A DNA stretch of 24,932 bases from a virus, in IMG/VR virus record IMGVR_UViG_3300009705_000106, positions 1 through 24,932 of that record. The stretch is one strand, 5' to 3'. The first letter of the stretch is position 1, and each line of letters starts with the position of its first letter. The notes under the pieces are model-generated. The model was not told where the DNA came from. It did not search any database and saw only the letters and a program-made list of their open reading frames with translations. The translations under genes were made by a program, and so were the position numbers. This document shows, in pieces, positions 15,346-21,410 of this stretch.

Positions 15346-15696
15346 ATGGGAACAATGAAATCCGTACTATCTAATCCAACATCTATTGATGTAATTAGAC
15401 AAGAAGTAGACAACTACATTAAAGAAGGAAGAACAACTGCCTTTGGAGGTGGAACTAAATTACCGTTAGATACACTTGATAAGAGTGGCACACTAACAGG
15501 AAATTATGAGAATATATCTTATACCAATCCAAAAGGTGAAGATAAGGTATTAACACTTTGTGAATTCAAATGTGGTAGTATCGTTGATACGACTGCTGTT
15601 AATCATACTGATAGTAGATTAGTAAAAGGCACAAAAATACTAATATCAGTTAAGGAAATTAACGGACAATACAGAAACAAGATGTCATTTGCATAA
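15346..15696 (+). CDS. Unknown stand-alone early gene (116 aa)
   Basis: A 116-residue soluble protein at the head of the rightward block, with its own strong terminator. The N-terminal half is helical (VIRQEVDNYIKEGRTTAFGG), and the C-terminal half looks like a beta barrel (ENISYTNPKGEDKVLTLCEF ... KGTKILISVKEI). Two in-frame ATG codons lie close together (residues 1 and 4); the first is used here. A monocistronic gene with a leader hairpin and sharp terminator suggests high early expression. The beta part could be an OB-like fold, hinting at nucleic-acid binding, but this is only an impression and no family is recognised. Confidence 0.8.
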   Translation: MGTMKSVLSNPTSIDVIRQEVDNYIKEGRTTAFGGGTKLPLDTLDKSGTLTGNYENISYTNPKGEDKVLTLCEFKCGSIVDTTAVNHTDSRLVKGTKILISVKEINGQYRNKMSFA

Positions 15697-15699
15697 TAT

Positions 15700-15726
15700 A
15701 AAGGGAGAGAAATCTCCCTTTTTTTT
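15700..15726 (+). terminator. Strong intrinsic terminator with GAAA tetraloop
   Basis: A perfect 9-bp stem, AAAGGGAGA/TCTCCCTTT, closes a GAAA loop and is followed by a run of T to 15726. It lies 3 bases after the stop of the 116-residue gene and should end that transcript efficiently. Confidence 0.93.
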
Positions 15727-15728
15727 AA

Positions 15729-15881
15729 ATGAACATCACTTACTATGTCGTGAGAGCGTGTACCAGGCCTCTCACACCTCTTTTAACCCTTAATGTATCA
15801 CTATGTATTTCAGGAGCATTAGATAAGTATAACACAATCATAAAGGAAGAGAGACTTTCTTTATTTAATTTAAAACCTTGA
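15729..15881 (+). CDS. Doubtful 50-aa ORF between terminator and lysis-like cassette
   Basis: An ATG right after the terminator opens a 50-residue frame (MNITYYVVRACTRPLTPLLT ... SGALDKYNTIIKEE) ending at a TGA inside the CCTTGACA motif. A 7-bp hairpin GTGAGAG/CTCTCAC (15750-15775) lies within it. The frame may be chance, and this stretch could instead be a promoter and leader for the next genes. No family is recognised and no ribosome site is seen. Confidence 0.25.
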   Translation: MNITYYVVRACTRPLTPLLTLNVSLCISGALDKYNTIIKEERLSLFNLKP

Positions 15882-15883
15882 CA
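15876..15883 (+). promoter_or_regulatory. CCTTGACA start-adjacent motif, copy 1
   Basis: ACCTTGACA followed by ACA and the ATG at 15887 (3-base gap). It is the same 8-mer as at 16377 and 16652. It might be taken for a sigma70 -35 box, but it sits too close to the start codon for that. Confidence 0.5.
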
Positions 15884-15886
15884 ACA

Positions 15887-16159
15887 ATGGAAGAGCAACA
15901 AGAGTATGTAAGTAAATTTACTAAAGACTATTATCGTAATAAGTATGTAGAAGCAATTAATAAGATTGCAACTATGACTGGTAAGATAGTAGATCTTCAA
16001 CAACAGTTATTAGACTCTGATAAAAGAGATGTACAACTAATAGAGTATAAGAACTACAATAAATTAGCACATGAAAAGATAGCTGATTTAGAACAACAAT
16101 TAATAACCTTGACAGAGAAGAGCCAACTCGATAACACTGGTAACAAAGACAATGAGTAA
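15887..16159 (+). CDS. Coiled-coil protein (90 aa) at the head of the lysis-like cassette
   Basis: I start this at ATG 15887 (MEEQQEYVSKFTKD) rather than the TTG three codons earlier, because that TTG belongs to the repeated CCTTGACA motif. The 90 residues are almost entirely helical, with hydrophobic heptads in EAINKIATMTGKIVDLQQQL and AHEKIADLEQQLITLTEKSQ, so a dimeric or trimeric coiled coil is likely. There is no signal peptide or membrane segment. Its last codons overlap the next ATG (ATGAGTAA). Its role is unknown. A fourth CCTTGACA (16107-16114) lies within its coding sequence. Confidence 0.75.
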   Translation: MEEQQEYVSKFTKDYYRNKYVEAINKIATMTGKIVDLQQQLLDSDKRDVQLIEYKNYNKLAHEKIADLEQQLITLTEKSQLDNTGNKDNE

Positions 16160-16310
16160 AGAATTTAAATTAAAAACAGAGTTTATCCCTTATTTTGGAG
16201 GACCAGGTATTGGAATAGACAAATCAAGTCAGTACAAAGGAATAGTAATTATATTACCATTCTTATCAATTAGCATACTAATGAAGATTAAAGATCCATT
16301 AGCATTATAA
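16152..16310 (+). CDS. Small membrane protein (52 aa), holin-like candidate
   Basis: An ATG overlapping the previous stop opens a 52-residue frame. After a polar N-terminus (MSKEFKLKTEFIPYFGGPGI) comes one hydrophobic stretch, GIVIILPFLSISILM, flanked by Lys, then KIKDPLAL. One membrane span and its place just before a lipoprotein and an endolysin-like gene make a holin or lysis regulator possible, but single-span proteins of this size have many roles. Confidence 0.65.
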   Translation: MSKEFKLKTEFIPYFGGPGIGIDKSSQYKGIVIILPFLSISILMKIKDPLAL

Positions 16311-16342
16311 TTACAATACCTAAGCAAGTGTATAAACTGCTT

Positions 16343-16367
16343 GTAGTACTACATTTTGTAGTATTAC
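16343..16367 (+). promoter_or_regulatory. Long hairpin in the leader of the lipoprotein gene
   Basis: GTAGTACTACA and TGTAGTATTAC form an 11-bp stem with one G-U pair and a 3-base TTT loop. It stands in the 75-base gap before the lipoprotein gene, 18 bases ahead of its ATG and 9 bases before the CCTTGACA motif. The bases after it are not U-rich, so it is not a standard terminator. It could be an RNA-processing site, a translational operator or a protein-binding palindrome. Confidence 0.6.
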
Positions 16368-16376
16368 AATTTAATA

Positions 16377-16384
16377 CCTTGACA
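16377..16384 (+). promoter_or_regulatory. CCTTGACA start-adjacent motif, copy 2
   Basis: ACCTTGACA followed by a single G and the ATG at 16386. Here the TTG is not in frame with the gene, which argues against the motif being an alternative TTG start codon. Confidence 0.5.
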
Positions 16385-16385
16385 G

Positions 16386-16676
16386 ATGAAACAATTAACA
16401 TGGATATGCTACATAACAGCACTAATGATACTAAGTACATTATTAATGTCATGTGCATGCAGTATTACACCACGACAAGCAAAGATAGATTATGAATTAG
16501 AGAAAGCATACTTAGAGTATAGTTATGAAAGAGATTCATTAATCATAGAATTCTATCGAACAGATGTCATTGAAGAAGATGGTGTAAGATGGTATACATT
16601 AGATAGTATTATTATCAATAAAACAAATATTAATCAGCCTACTGGGCTAAACCTTGACAAAGATGAAAACAAATGA
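16386..16676 (+). CDS. Lipoprotein (96 aa), spanin-like candidate
   Basis: A 96-residue protein with a lipoprotein signal: hydrophobic span from about residue 5 (TWICYITALMILSTLLMSCA) and lipobox L20-M-S-C23. The mature part starts with a charged helical segment (IDYELEKAYLEYSYERDSLI) and ends with a beta-like and polar tail. Being directly followed by a membrane-anchored CHAP amidase, it may be an outer-membrane spanin subunit or an entry-exclusion lipoprotein. Its end overlaps the next start by 14 bases, and the third CCTTGACA lies within its coding sequence. The lipid anchor is clear; the lysis role is inferred from neighbours. Confidence 0.75.
   Translation: MKQLTWICYITALMILSTLLMSCACSITPRQAKIDYELEKAYLEYSYERDSLIIEFYRTDVIEEDGVRWYTLDSIIINKTNINQPTGLNLDKDENK
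16652..16659 (+). promoter_or_regulatory. CCTTGACA start-adjacent motif, copy 3
   Basis: ACCTTGACA followed by AAG and the ATG at 16663 (3-base gap). It lies inside the upstream coding sequence, in a reading frame different from copy 1's, so its conservation is not explained by protein coding. Confidence 0.5.
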
Positions 16677-17355
16677 AGATGTGTACCAAACAGGTACAGT
16701 AAAATATATGGTTAACTCTAAAGGGCATAAAGTCGCTGCTTATAAATCTAACTATGTAACAAAGCCTAAAACTTGGATACAAAGAAACATACGTTATCCT
16801 TATGATGCAATACTAATGTGGATTGGTATTCTAAGTGCAATAGCAATACTACTAATATCATTATCATCATGTAGTCTGCCTTTACAATGTGGTGATACTA
16901 TAGGGTCATTTAATGGAGTTACTGCTCATTATAACTCAGGAGACATTAATTCATGTGAAGATGAAAGACACATATCTAGTGATGGATATTCATATGGATT
17001 TAAATGGCAATGTGTAGAATACATTAGAAGATACTACAAAGATGTATTTGATCATGAAATGACTAGATGGGGACATGCTAGTGGTTATCATGAACAAGAC
17101 ATTAAAAACGGAGGGTTCAATGAAACACGACAACTTACACAATATGATAATGGTATGGAAATGCCACAAGTACATGATATTATAGTTTGGCGTGGTAAAT
17201 ATGGTCATGTAGCCATAGTCACTAAAGTAGAAGATGGATATGTTCACACAATAGCTCAGAATGTTGGAGAATATTGTGAAGCAAGATTGGAACTAGATGG
17301 TAAAACAATAGCTCCTGGATTTAATGTTGCTGGATTTCTAAGATTAGAAAAATGA
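16663..17355 (+). CDS. Membrane-anchored CHAP-domain amidase/endopeptidase (endolysin)
   Basis: I start at ATG 16663 (MKTNEDVYQTG), the ATG next to the CCTTGACA motif, giving 230 residues. The cytoplasmic N-terminus is followed by one membrane segment at about 48-67 (AILMWIGILSAIAILLISLS). From about 100 to the end is a CHAP domain: catalytic Cys in FKWQCVEYIRRYY (C117), His in GKYGHVAIVTKV (H182), and further strands YVHTIAQN and FNVAGFLRLEK. CHAP enzymes cut peptidoglycan cross-links or the amide bond. The anchor suggests a signal-arrest or membrane-tethered endolysin that acts on the periplasmic face. Its stop overlaps the next ATG (ATGA), so the two are coupled. Confidence 0.85.
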   Translation: MKTNEDVYQTGTVKYMVNSKGHKVAAYKSNYVTKPKTWIQRNIRYPYDAILMWIGILSAIAILLISLSSCSLPLQCGDTIGSFNGVTAHYNSGDINSCEDERHISSDGYSYGFKWQCVEYIRRYYKDVFDHEMTRWGHASGYHEQDIKNGGFNETRQLTQYDNGMEMPQVHDIIVWRGKYGHVAIVTKVEDGYVHTIAQNVGEYCEARLELDGKTIAPGFNVAGFLRLEK

Positions 17356-17900
17356 GAGTAATTGCAATTATATTAATAATTGGAATGCTCTCATACATTC
17401 TAATGACTAGGAAAACAAATGTTAAGAGAACACTTGATGCTCATTATGACACCATTTATCTTAAGGATAATGGTAGTCATCTTGACATCATACTTCAAAA
17501 TGAGGCACGAGTGTATAAAGCTTATGGATGGGGAAGTAAAGAGTTTTATACAAATGTACCAACTTGGGGTGATCTTTCATTTAAGAAAGCTTTAAAAGCT
17601 TTATTTTATGATGAATCAATTATAAGAGTTAATACTTATCACGATTTATCATCTGAATGGATACCAATTAAAGTATCTAAACAAGAGTTAACTTACATTG
17701 AACAATCAATATGTAATAGCTTTAAAAGATACGAAGGTAACATATACTATATATCAAGTGGATTACATGAAGCACATGGACAATATACACCGTTCAATAC
17801 ATGTAATACATGGGTAAATGATATATTTAAAGGCGCTGGATTATTATCACGCAAGTGGTTAATATTTAGTTCAGGACTGTCTAACCTTTATAAAGAGTAA
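17352..17900 (+). CDS. DUF2459-family protein, putative membrane-tethered cysteine peptidase
   Basis: A 182-residue protein with an N-terminal membrane segment (residues 2-18, VIAIILIIGMLSYILM). The rest follows the DUF2459 pattern: HLDIIL (H43, D45), YKAYGWGSKEFYTNVPTWGD (the 'WG...FY...PTW' block), and TPFNTCNTWVNDIFKGAGL with C151 in the TCNTW signature. The His and Cys fit a papain-like peptidase fold, although no activity has been shown to my knowledge. Here it is coupled (ATGA) to a CHAP endolysin, so a second wall-cutting or lysis-related enzyme is a reasonable guess. It ends before a non-coding region. Confidence 0.8.
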   Translation: MRVIAIILIIGMLSYILMTRKTNVKRTLDAHYDTIYLKDNGSHLDIILQNEARVYKAYGWGSKEFYTNVPTWGDLSFKKALKALFYDESIIRVNTYHDLSSEWIPIKVSKQELTYIEQSICNSFKRYEGNIYYISSGLHEAHGQYTPFNTCNTWVNDIFKGAGLLSRKWLIFSSGLSNLYKE

Positions 17901-17952
17901 TACTTTACTAGCGTAGAGTAACAGATAGGTAGGAGCGATCCTATGAATAGAA

Positions 17953-17964
17953 ACAAGTATTACG
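17953..17964 (+). repeat. 12-bp direct repeat ACAAGTATTACG, copy 1
   Basis: ACAAGTATTACG occurs here and again at 18299-18310, 346 bases apart, in a non-coding region. It may mark the borders of an inserted or duplicated piece or be two binding sites. Confidence 0.6.
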
Positions 17965-18298
17965 ATAAGAAATCATTGTTAGCGCAAAGATAATTGTTGT
18001 AACTCTAAATCACTTTAGTTTGGTATGCAAGCAGAACTTTAGTGAGCCTATCTATTGCTCTTTATATTATAATAATAAACTAAAGACTACATCAATTAGA
18101 CAAGTTATAACCAAAGAGGTCACACTGCTCTGGTCTTTAGATACAAAGTGGATAAATGTGATATACCCAGGCACCACACTTGTTAATAGAGAACTGGGAA
18201 AGAAATAAGAAAGGCTGTACATTAACAGAGTAATGTCGTCGTAGCATTGCAACAGCGTATTCCTAAGCACGAAGACAAAAGGCTTTTTATTTAAAAAT

Positions 18299-18310
18299 AC
18301 AAGTATTACG
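18299..18310 (+). repeat. 12-bp direct repeat ACAAGTATTACG, copy 2
   Basis: This is the second exact copy. It is followed by CACATTAACTAGAGTATTAA, which partly repeats the TACATTAACAGAGTAATG hairpin segment at 18218-18235, so short duplications recur at this end. Confidence 0.6.
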
Positions 18311-18350
18311 CACATTAACTAGAGTATTAACCATCTAAAAAAATAAAACT

Positions 18351-18575
18351 ATGATGATTAAATTAAGAGGTGTCTGTGTAGACATCAACAAACCTAGGTC
18401 TCAACAAGACTTAACTAGGTTATTAAATGTGTGTAAGTCAGAAGTCTCGACAGCTTCTGGAAGTAAGAAAGCATTCATCAACATGATTATACAGGTAATT
18501 GATAATAAGCTCACGAAAGAGTATTATTCAATTAACCAAATACATAATTATGAAGAAAATGTTAAACTTGCGTGA
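18351..18575 (+). CDS. Small unknown protein (74 aa)
   Basis: A 74-residue frame starting at the first of two adjacent ATGs (MMIKLRGVCVDINKPRSQQD). It contains LTRLLNVCKSEVS and KAFINMIIQVIDNKLTKEYY, probably two or three helices. The last 26 bases overlap the next gene, suggesting coupling. No motif or family is recognised. An A-rich leader precedes it, with no Shine-Dalgarno. Confidence 0.65.
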   Translation: MMIKLRGVCVDINKPRSQQDLTRLLNVCKSEVSTASGSKKAFINMIIQVIDNKLTKEYYSINQIHNYEENVKLA

Positions 18576-19254
18576 TTCTTTTAAAGGATCACTATCCAAA
18601 GGCAATAGTTTATTACAAGCTATTGTTAAAACCAATTCAGAAGCTGGACTTGTTCAGATTAGACTGCTAGAAATAGTTAGGCCTGATCCTGAACAGTCTA
18701 GAGATCTGAAGTTATTATTTCAATCAATAACAAGAGAAAATGACCAAGATGCTAAGCCTAGACATGCATACATGCCAATAGGTTATGCAGAACTAGAAGC
18801 ATTCTTTGGTATTAAAGTGTCAGAAAGAGATAAATGGTTTACCAATGAAAGAGGTAAAGAAGAATTAACATTAAATATACTTAACCCAACTTTTATTAAA
18901 TCATTTAATAAAGGTAAAGTATTAAGAGTACAAGTTAGAGAGTCTATTTATCCTAAAGATGAATGGCAAGCAGATCATGCGGATGACCAAGCTAAGAAAA
19001 ATCCATCAAATAATCAGAAGATGTATTATGAGGGACAATATATATTTGCTAATACATTTGTAGTAGTAGGTAAATCTAAACATACTTGGTTAGCGGCAGA
19101 TGCAGACTATAAAGAAGCAGGTTCATTTAGTATTAAAACTAAAACTACTGAAGTTAATGACTTCCAGGATGTTGGGTGGACTCCACCTACTGGTATTATT
19201 ATTCCTAAGAAGGGAACATTTGATGATTTAAGGAAAAGTTTAGAATTATCTTAG
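18550..19254 (+). CDS. Unknown replication-block protein (234 aa), possible ssDNA-binding protein
   Basis: I start at ATG 18550 (MKKMLNLRDSFKG), not the upstream TTG that lies deep in the previous gene; ATG 18559 is another option. The protein has a helical N-terminus, then a mixed alpha/beta part with VQIRLLEIVRPDPEQSRDLK, GYAELEAFFGIKVSERDKWF, LRVQVRESIYPKDEW and GQYIFANTFVVVG. The strands around KVLRVQVRES and FANTFVVV could form an OB-like barrel. Location just before the DNA polymerase would suit a ssDNA-binding protein or polymerase accessory factor, but this is by position, not by motif. It is the only rightward gene here ending in TAG, and the following DNA carries a promoter and terminator. 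Confidence 0.75.
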   Translation: MKKMLNLRDSFKGSLSKGNSLLQAIVKTNSEAGLVQIRLLEIVRPDPEQSRDLKLLFQSITRENDQDAKPRHAYMPIGYAELEAFFGIKVSERDKWFTNERGKEELTLNILNPTFIKSFNKGKVLRVQVRESIYPKDEWQADHADDQAKKNPSNNQKMYYEGQYIFANTFVVVGKSKHTWLAADADYKEAGSFSIKTKTTEVNDFQDVGWTPPTGIIIPKKGTFDDLRKSLELS

Positions 19255-19262
19255 ATAATGTA

Positions 19263-19291
19263 TTGTTATATCAAAAATACTTGTATATTTG
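19263..19291 (+). promoter_or_regulatory. Rightward promoter upstream of the polymerase genes
   Basis: TATATTTGC (19284-19292) matches the Bacteroidota -7 element TAnnTTTG, with TTG (19263-19265) 18 bases upstream as a near -33. The start would be about 19298-19302, just ahead of the hairpin region. This is the only full TAnnTTTGC I found on the plus strand of the right block. Confidence 0.6.
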
Positions 19292-19343
19292 CATATCATT
19301 ATAATAAAGTTTTATATACTTCTGCTAACAGATTGAATTTAAA

Positions 19344-19410
19344 CGGTTTACATAGACTACGACTGTTTAACGCAACAGAAACCGGGGACAAAGAGTCTCC
19401 GGTTTTCTTT
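19344..19410 (+). terminator. Terminator with a competing upstream helix, candidate attenuator or riboswitch
   Basis: AAACCGGGGAC (19379-19389) and GTCTCCGGTTT (19395-19405) form an 11-bp stem (one G-U) with a 5-base loop, followed by TCTTTACTTTT: a clear intrinsic terminator. Its 5' arm can instead pair with CGGTTT (19344-19349) through AAACCG (19379-19384), and between them lies a perfect CTGTT/AACAG hairpin (19363-19378). The two folds exclude each other, as in attenuators. With the promoter at 19284 this gives a leader of about 110 bases ahead of a tiny membrane gene and the DNA polymerase. A 55-codon frame (ATG 19258 to TAA 19425) also crosses the region, but it would be the by-product of reading through the stem. 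No known riboswitch is recognised. Confidence 0.65.
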
Positions 19411-19425
19411 ACTTTTACCTATTAA

Positions 19426-19512
19426 ATGGAGGAAGTAAAAGATATAATAGTACTTATTATAATAATTCTAGTTCCATTATGTGTTGTTATAGACAAGATA
19501 CGTAAAAAATAA
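19426..19512 (+). CDS. Tiny membrane protein (28 aa) before polymerase
   Basis: An ATG just past the terminator opens a 28-residue frame, MEEVKDIIVLIIIILVPLCV then VIDKIRKK. An acidic N-terminus, an uninterrupted hydrophobic helix and a Lys/Arg end make a plausible single-span peptide. It ends 4 bases before the polymerase ATG. It is too short for certainty, but the composition is far from random and the spacing fits an operon. Confidence 0.55.
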   Translation: MEEVKDIIVLIIIILVPLCVVIDKIRKK

Positions 19513-19516
19513 TAAA

Positions 19517-21403
19517 ATGATATATTTCGTAGGACCTGACTCAATATTACCATGTTGTGAAGAAGCAACTATGGAGTATGTTGTAAGCTACTGCAGCTCT
19601 AAAGATGTACTAGGTGTAGATACAGAAACAGAAGGATTAGACTTTACTTGTAAGAAAATGATAATGTTTCAAATAGGTGATGGAGATAATCAATTTGTAA
19701 TAGATACACGACATGTTAGTATAGAACCATTAAGGTCAGTTCTAGAAGATACTAATATAACAAAGATCTTTCATAATGCTAAATTTGACTACAAATTCAT
19801 CAAGAAGTGGTCGGGCATTACTTGTCAAGGGGTGTACGATACATTTCTTGCTGAAGTAGTCAATAATTGTGGAAGAAAGATAGGCTTTGGATTAAAAGAT
19901 TTAGTGCAAAGAGAGTTTAATGAAGAGCTAAACAAAGAAGTTAGAAACAAGTTTGTTAGACTTGAAGGACAACCATATACAGAGAGTCAAATAGTTTATG
20001 GTGCTAAAGATGTAGAGTATTTATGTAAACTAAGAGATATACAGATGCCTAAAACTATAGCTAACAATCTTGAGAATATAGTAGCTTTAGAAAATGATGT
20101 AGTACTTGCATTTGCAGACATAGAATATAATGGCTTAGATTTAGATACAACTCAATGGACATCATTAGAGAGCGCGTCTACATTAAAGGCGGATGGATTA
20201 GCTATTAATTTAGATCAATTAATAATAGAAGATGATAAGCTTAATAGATTTGTTAAAGAATATGTACAAGCGGACATGTTTACACCTTTAAAGGACATAC
20301 GAAAAATAGATGTAAAGTGGACATCACCTAAACAGGTGCTTGAAGTATTTCAAACTATTGTTCCTGAGCTAGATGATGTAAATGGTAAAAATATGTATAA
20401 ATATAGATTTAATCATGAGATTATAGATACATACATACAATACAAAGAAGCTATGAAATTATGTACATCTTATGGTCAATCATTTTTAAAAAACATTGGA
20501 GCTGATAATAAAGTCCATACTAACTTCCATCAAATACTAGATACTGGTCGAGTGAGTAGCAGTAAGCCTAATATGCAGCAGATACCTGCTGACAATAAAT
20601 ATAGGAACTGCTTTGTTGCGCCTGAAGGTTGGAGCTACGTAAGTGCTGATTACTCAAGTCAAGAGTTAAATGTAATTGCCTTTGGATCTAAAGACCCTGT
20701 TTGGTTAAAGGCTTTAGAAGAAGGACAGGACTTACACTCTACATGCGCTGAACTAGTATATGGTGAAGAATGGATGGGCAGTGGTGAAGACAGTTGTGCT
20801 TACCTTAAGAAAAAGGAAAAGTGCAACTGTCCTAATCATAAAAAGCTTAGAACTAATGTTAAGACTATTAATTTTGGTCTTGCTTATGGTATGGGCCCAA
20901 ACAAACTATCAGACACTCTTAATATAAGTATAGATGAAGCTAAACTTCTTATTAAAAAGTATTTTAAAGCTTTTCCCGCTATTAAAGGGTTCTTAGACAA
21001 GTTAGGTGCGTATGGTGTTAGGTATGGTTATATCAAGACATTTCCACCTTATAATAGAAAGAGATGGTTTACTAACTGGTATCCTAAAATATGGGATAGT
21101 AGAGCATCAAAGTTAGAACTTGGTAGTATTGAGAGAGCTAGTAAGAATACTCCAATACAAGGTGCTAGTGCAGATATGACTAAACGTGCTTTAATATTAA
21201 TGCGCGGGCATATAGCTGGTAGTAACGCTCCTGTAAAGCTAGTGATGACTGTACATGATCAGATAGATACTATATGTAAGAATGAGTATTTAGATGAATG
21301 GACAGTGATTATGAAGAAAATCATGGAGTACGCAGCTAAAGAGATAGTAACAAATGGCTTATTAAAGGCTGAAGTAACAGTAAATAATTGTTGGACTAAA
21401 TAA
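19517..21403 (+). CDS. polA: DNA polymerase I-type (family A) with 3'-5' exonuclease
   Basis: A 628-residue replicative polymerase. Exonuclease motifs are complete: Exo I D35-x-E37 (VDTETEG), Exo II H86-N-x3-D91 (HNAKFDYKF), Exo III Y161-x3-D165 (YGAKDVEY). The palm has motif A with D378 (SADYSSQELN), the O-helix RTNVKTINFGLAYG (R445, K449, F453, Y457) and motif C at TVHDQIDT (H580, D581, Q582). Family A enzymes usually have HDE, so Q582 is unusual. Between motif A and the O-helix is an insertion-like segment with C427, C436, C438 and H441, a possible metal site. No 5'-3' exonuclease domain is present, as in phage-type enzymes. Downstream genes begin 7 bases away. Confidence 0.95.
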   Translation: MIYFVGPDSILPCCEEATMEYVVSYCSSKDVLGVDTETEGLDFTCKKMIMFQIGDGDNQFVIDTRHVSIEPLRSVLEDTNITKIFHNAKFDYKFIKKWSGITCQGVYDTFLAEVVNNCGRKIGFGLKDLVQREFNEELNKEVRNKFVRLEGQPYTESQIVYGAKDVEYLCKLRDIQMPKTIANNLENIVALENDVVLAFADIEYNGLDLDTTQWTSLESASTLKADGLAINLDQLIIEDDKLNRFVKEYVQADMFTPLKDIRKIDVKWTSPKQVLEVFQTIVPELDDVNGKNMYKYRFNHEIIDTYIQYKEAMKLCTSYGQSFLKNIGADNKVHTNFHQILDTGRVSSSKPNMQQIPADNKYRNCFVAPEGWSYVSADYSSQELNVIAFGSKDPVWLKALEEGQDLHSTCAELVYGEEWMGSGEDSCAYLKKKEKCNCPNHKKLRTNVKTINFGLAYGMGPNKLSDTLNISIDEAKLLIKKYFKAFPAIKGFLDKLGAYGVRYGYIKTFPPYNRKRWFTNWYPKIWDSRASKLELGSIERASKNTPIQGASADMTKRALILMRGHIAGSNAPVKLVMTVHDQIDTICKNEYLDEWTVIMKKIMEYAAKEIVTNGLLKAEVTVNNCWTK

Positions 21404-21410
21404 TAATAAC

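Larger units (their letters stand above)
17901..18350 (+). ncRNA. 450-base region with predicted hairpins, candidate structured RNA(s)
   Basis: No convincing gene; the longest frame starts at a TTG (18020-18208) with no family. Directly after the DUF2459 stop comes UACUUUAC-UAGC-GUAGAGUA (17901-17920, 8 bp with one G-U). AUAGG/CCUAU (17925-17944) follows. At 18080-18140 CTAAAG pairs with CTTTAG, enclosing ACCA-aa-GAG ... CTC-TGGT, a nested stem. A perfect ACATTA/TAATGT hairpin lies at 18219-18236. Two copies of ACAAGTATTACG border most of the region. The density of short helices suggests a structured transcript, but no known RNA class is recognised and folding has not been computed. Alternatives are a decayed gene or an insertion. 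Confidence 0.4.

Noticed and set aside
15743-16003. Minus-strand frame opposite the coiled-coil gene
   Set aside because: Shadow of an AT-rich helical gene; long hydrophobic nonsense on the opposite strand, overlapping a terminator-bounded rightward operon.
17983-17991. GCAAAGATA, read as TATCTTTGC on the minus strand, a possible leftward promoter
   Set aside because: No TTTG at the -33 position and it would drive only antisense RNA over the DUF2459 gene; kept as a chance match.
18020-18208. 62-residue plus-strand frame with a TTG start
   Set aside because: No ATG, no family resemblance, and the frame crosses predicted nested stems; treated as part of the non-coding region.
19258-19425. 55-residue frame from ATG 19258 abutting the next ATG
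   Set aside because: Its second half is simply a read-through of the terminator stem (residues TGDKESPVFF), and a promoter and terminator explain the DNA better. It cannot be fully excluded.
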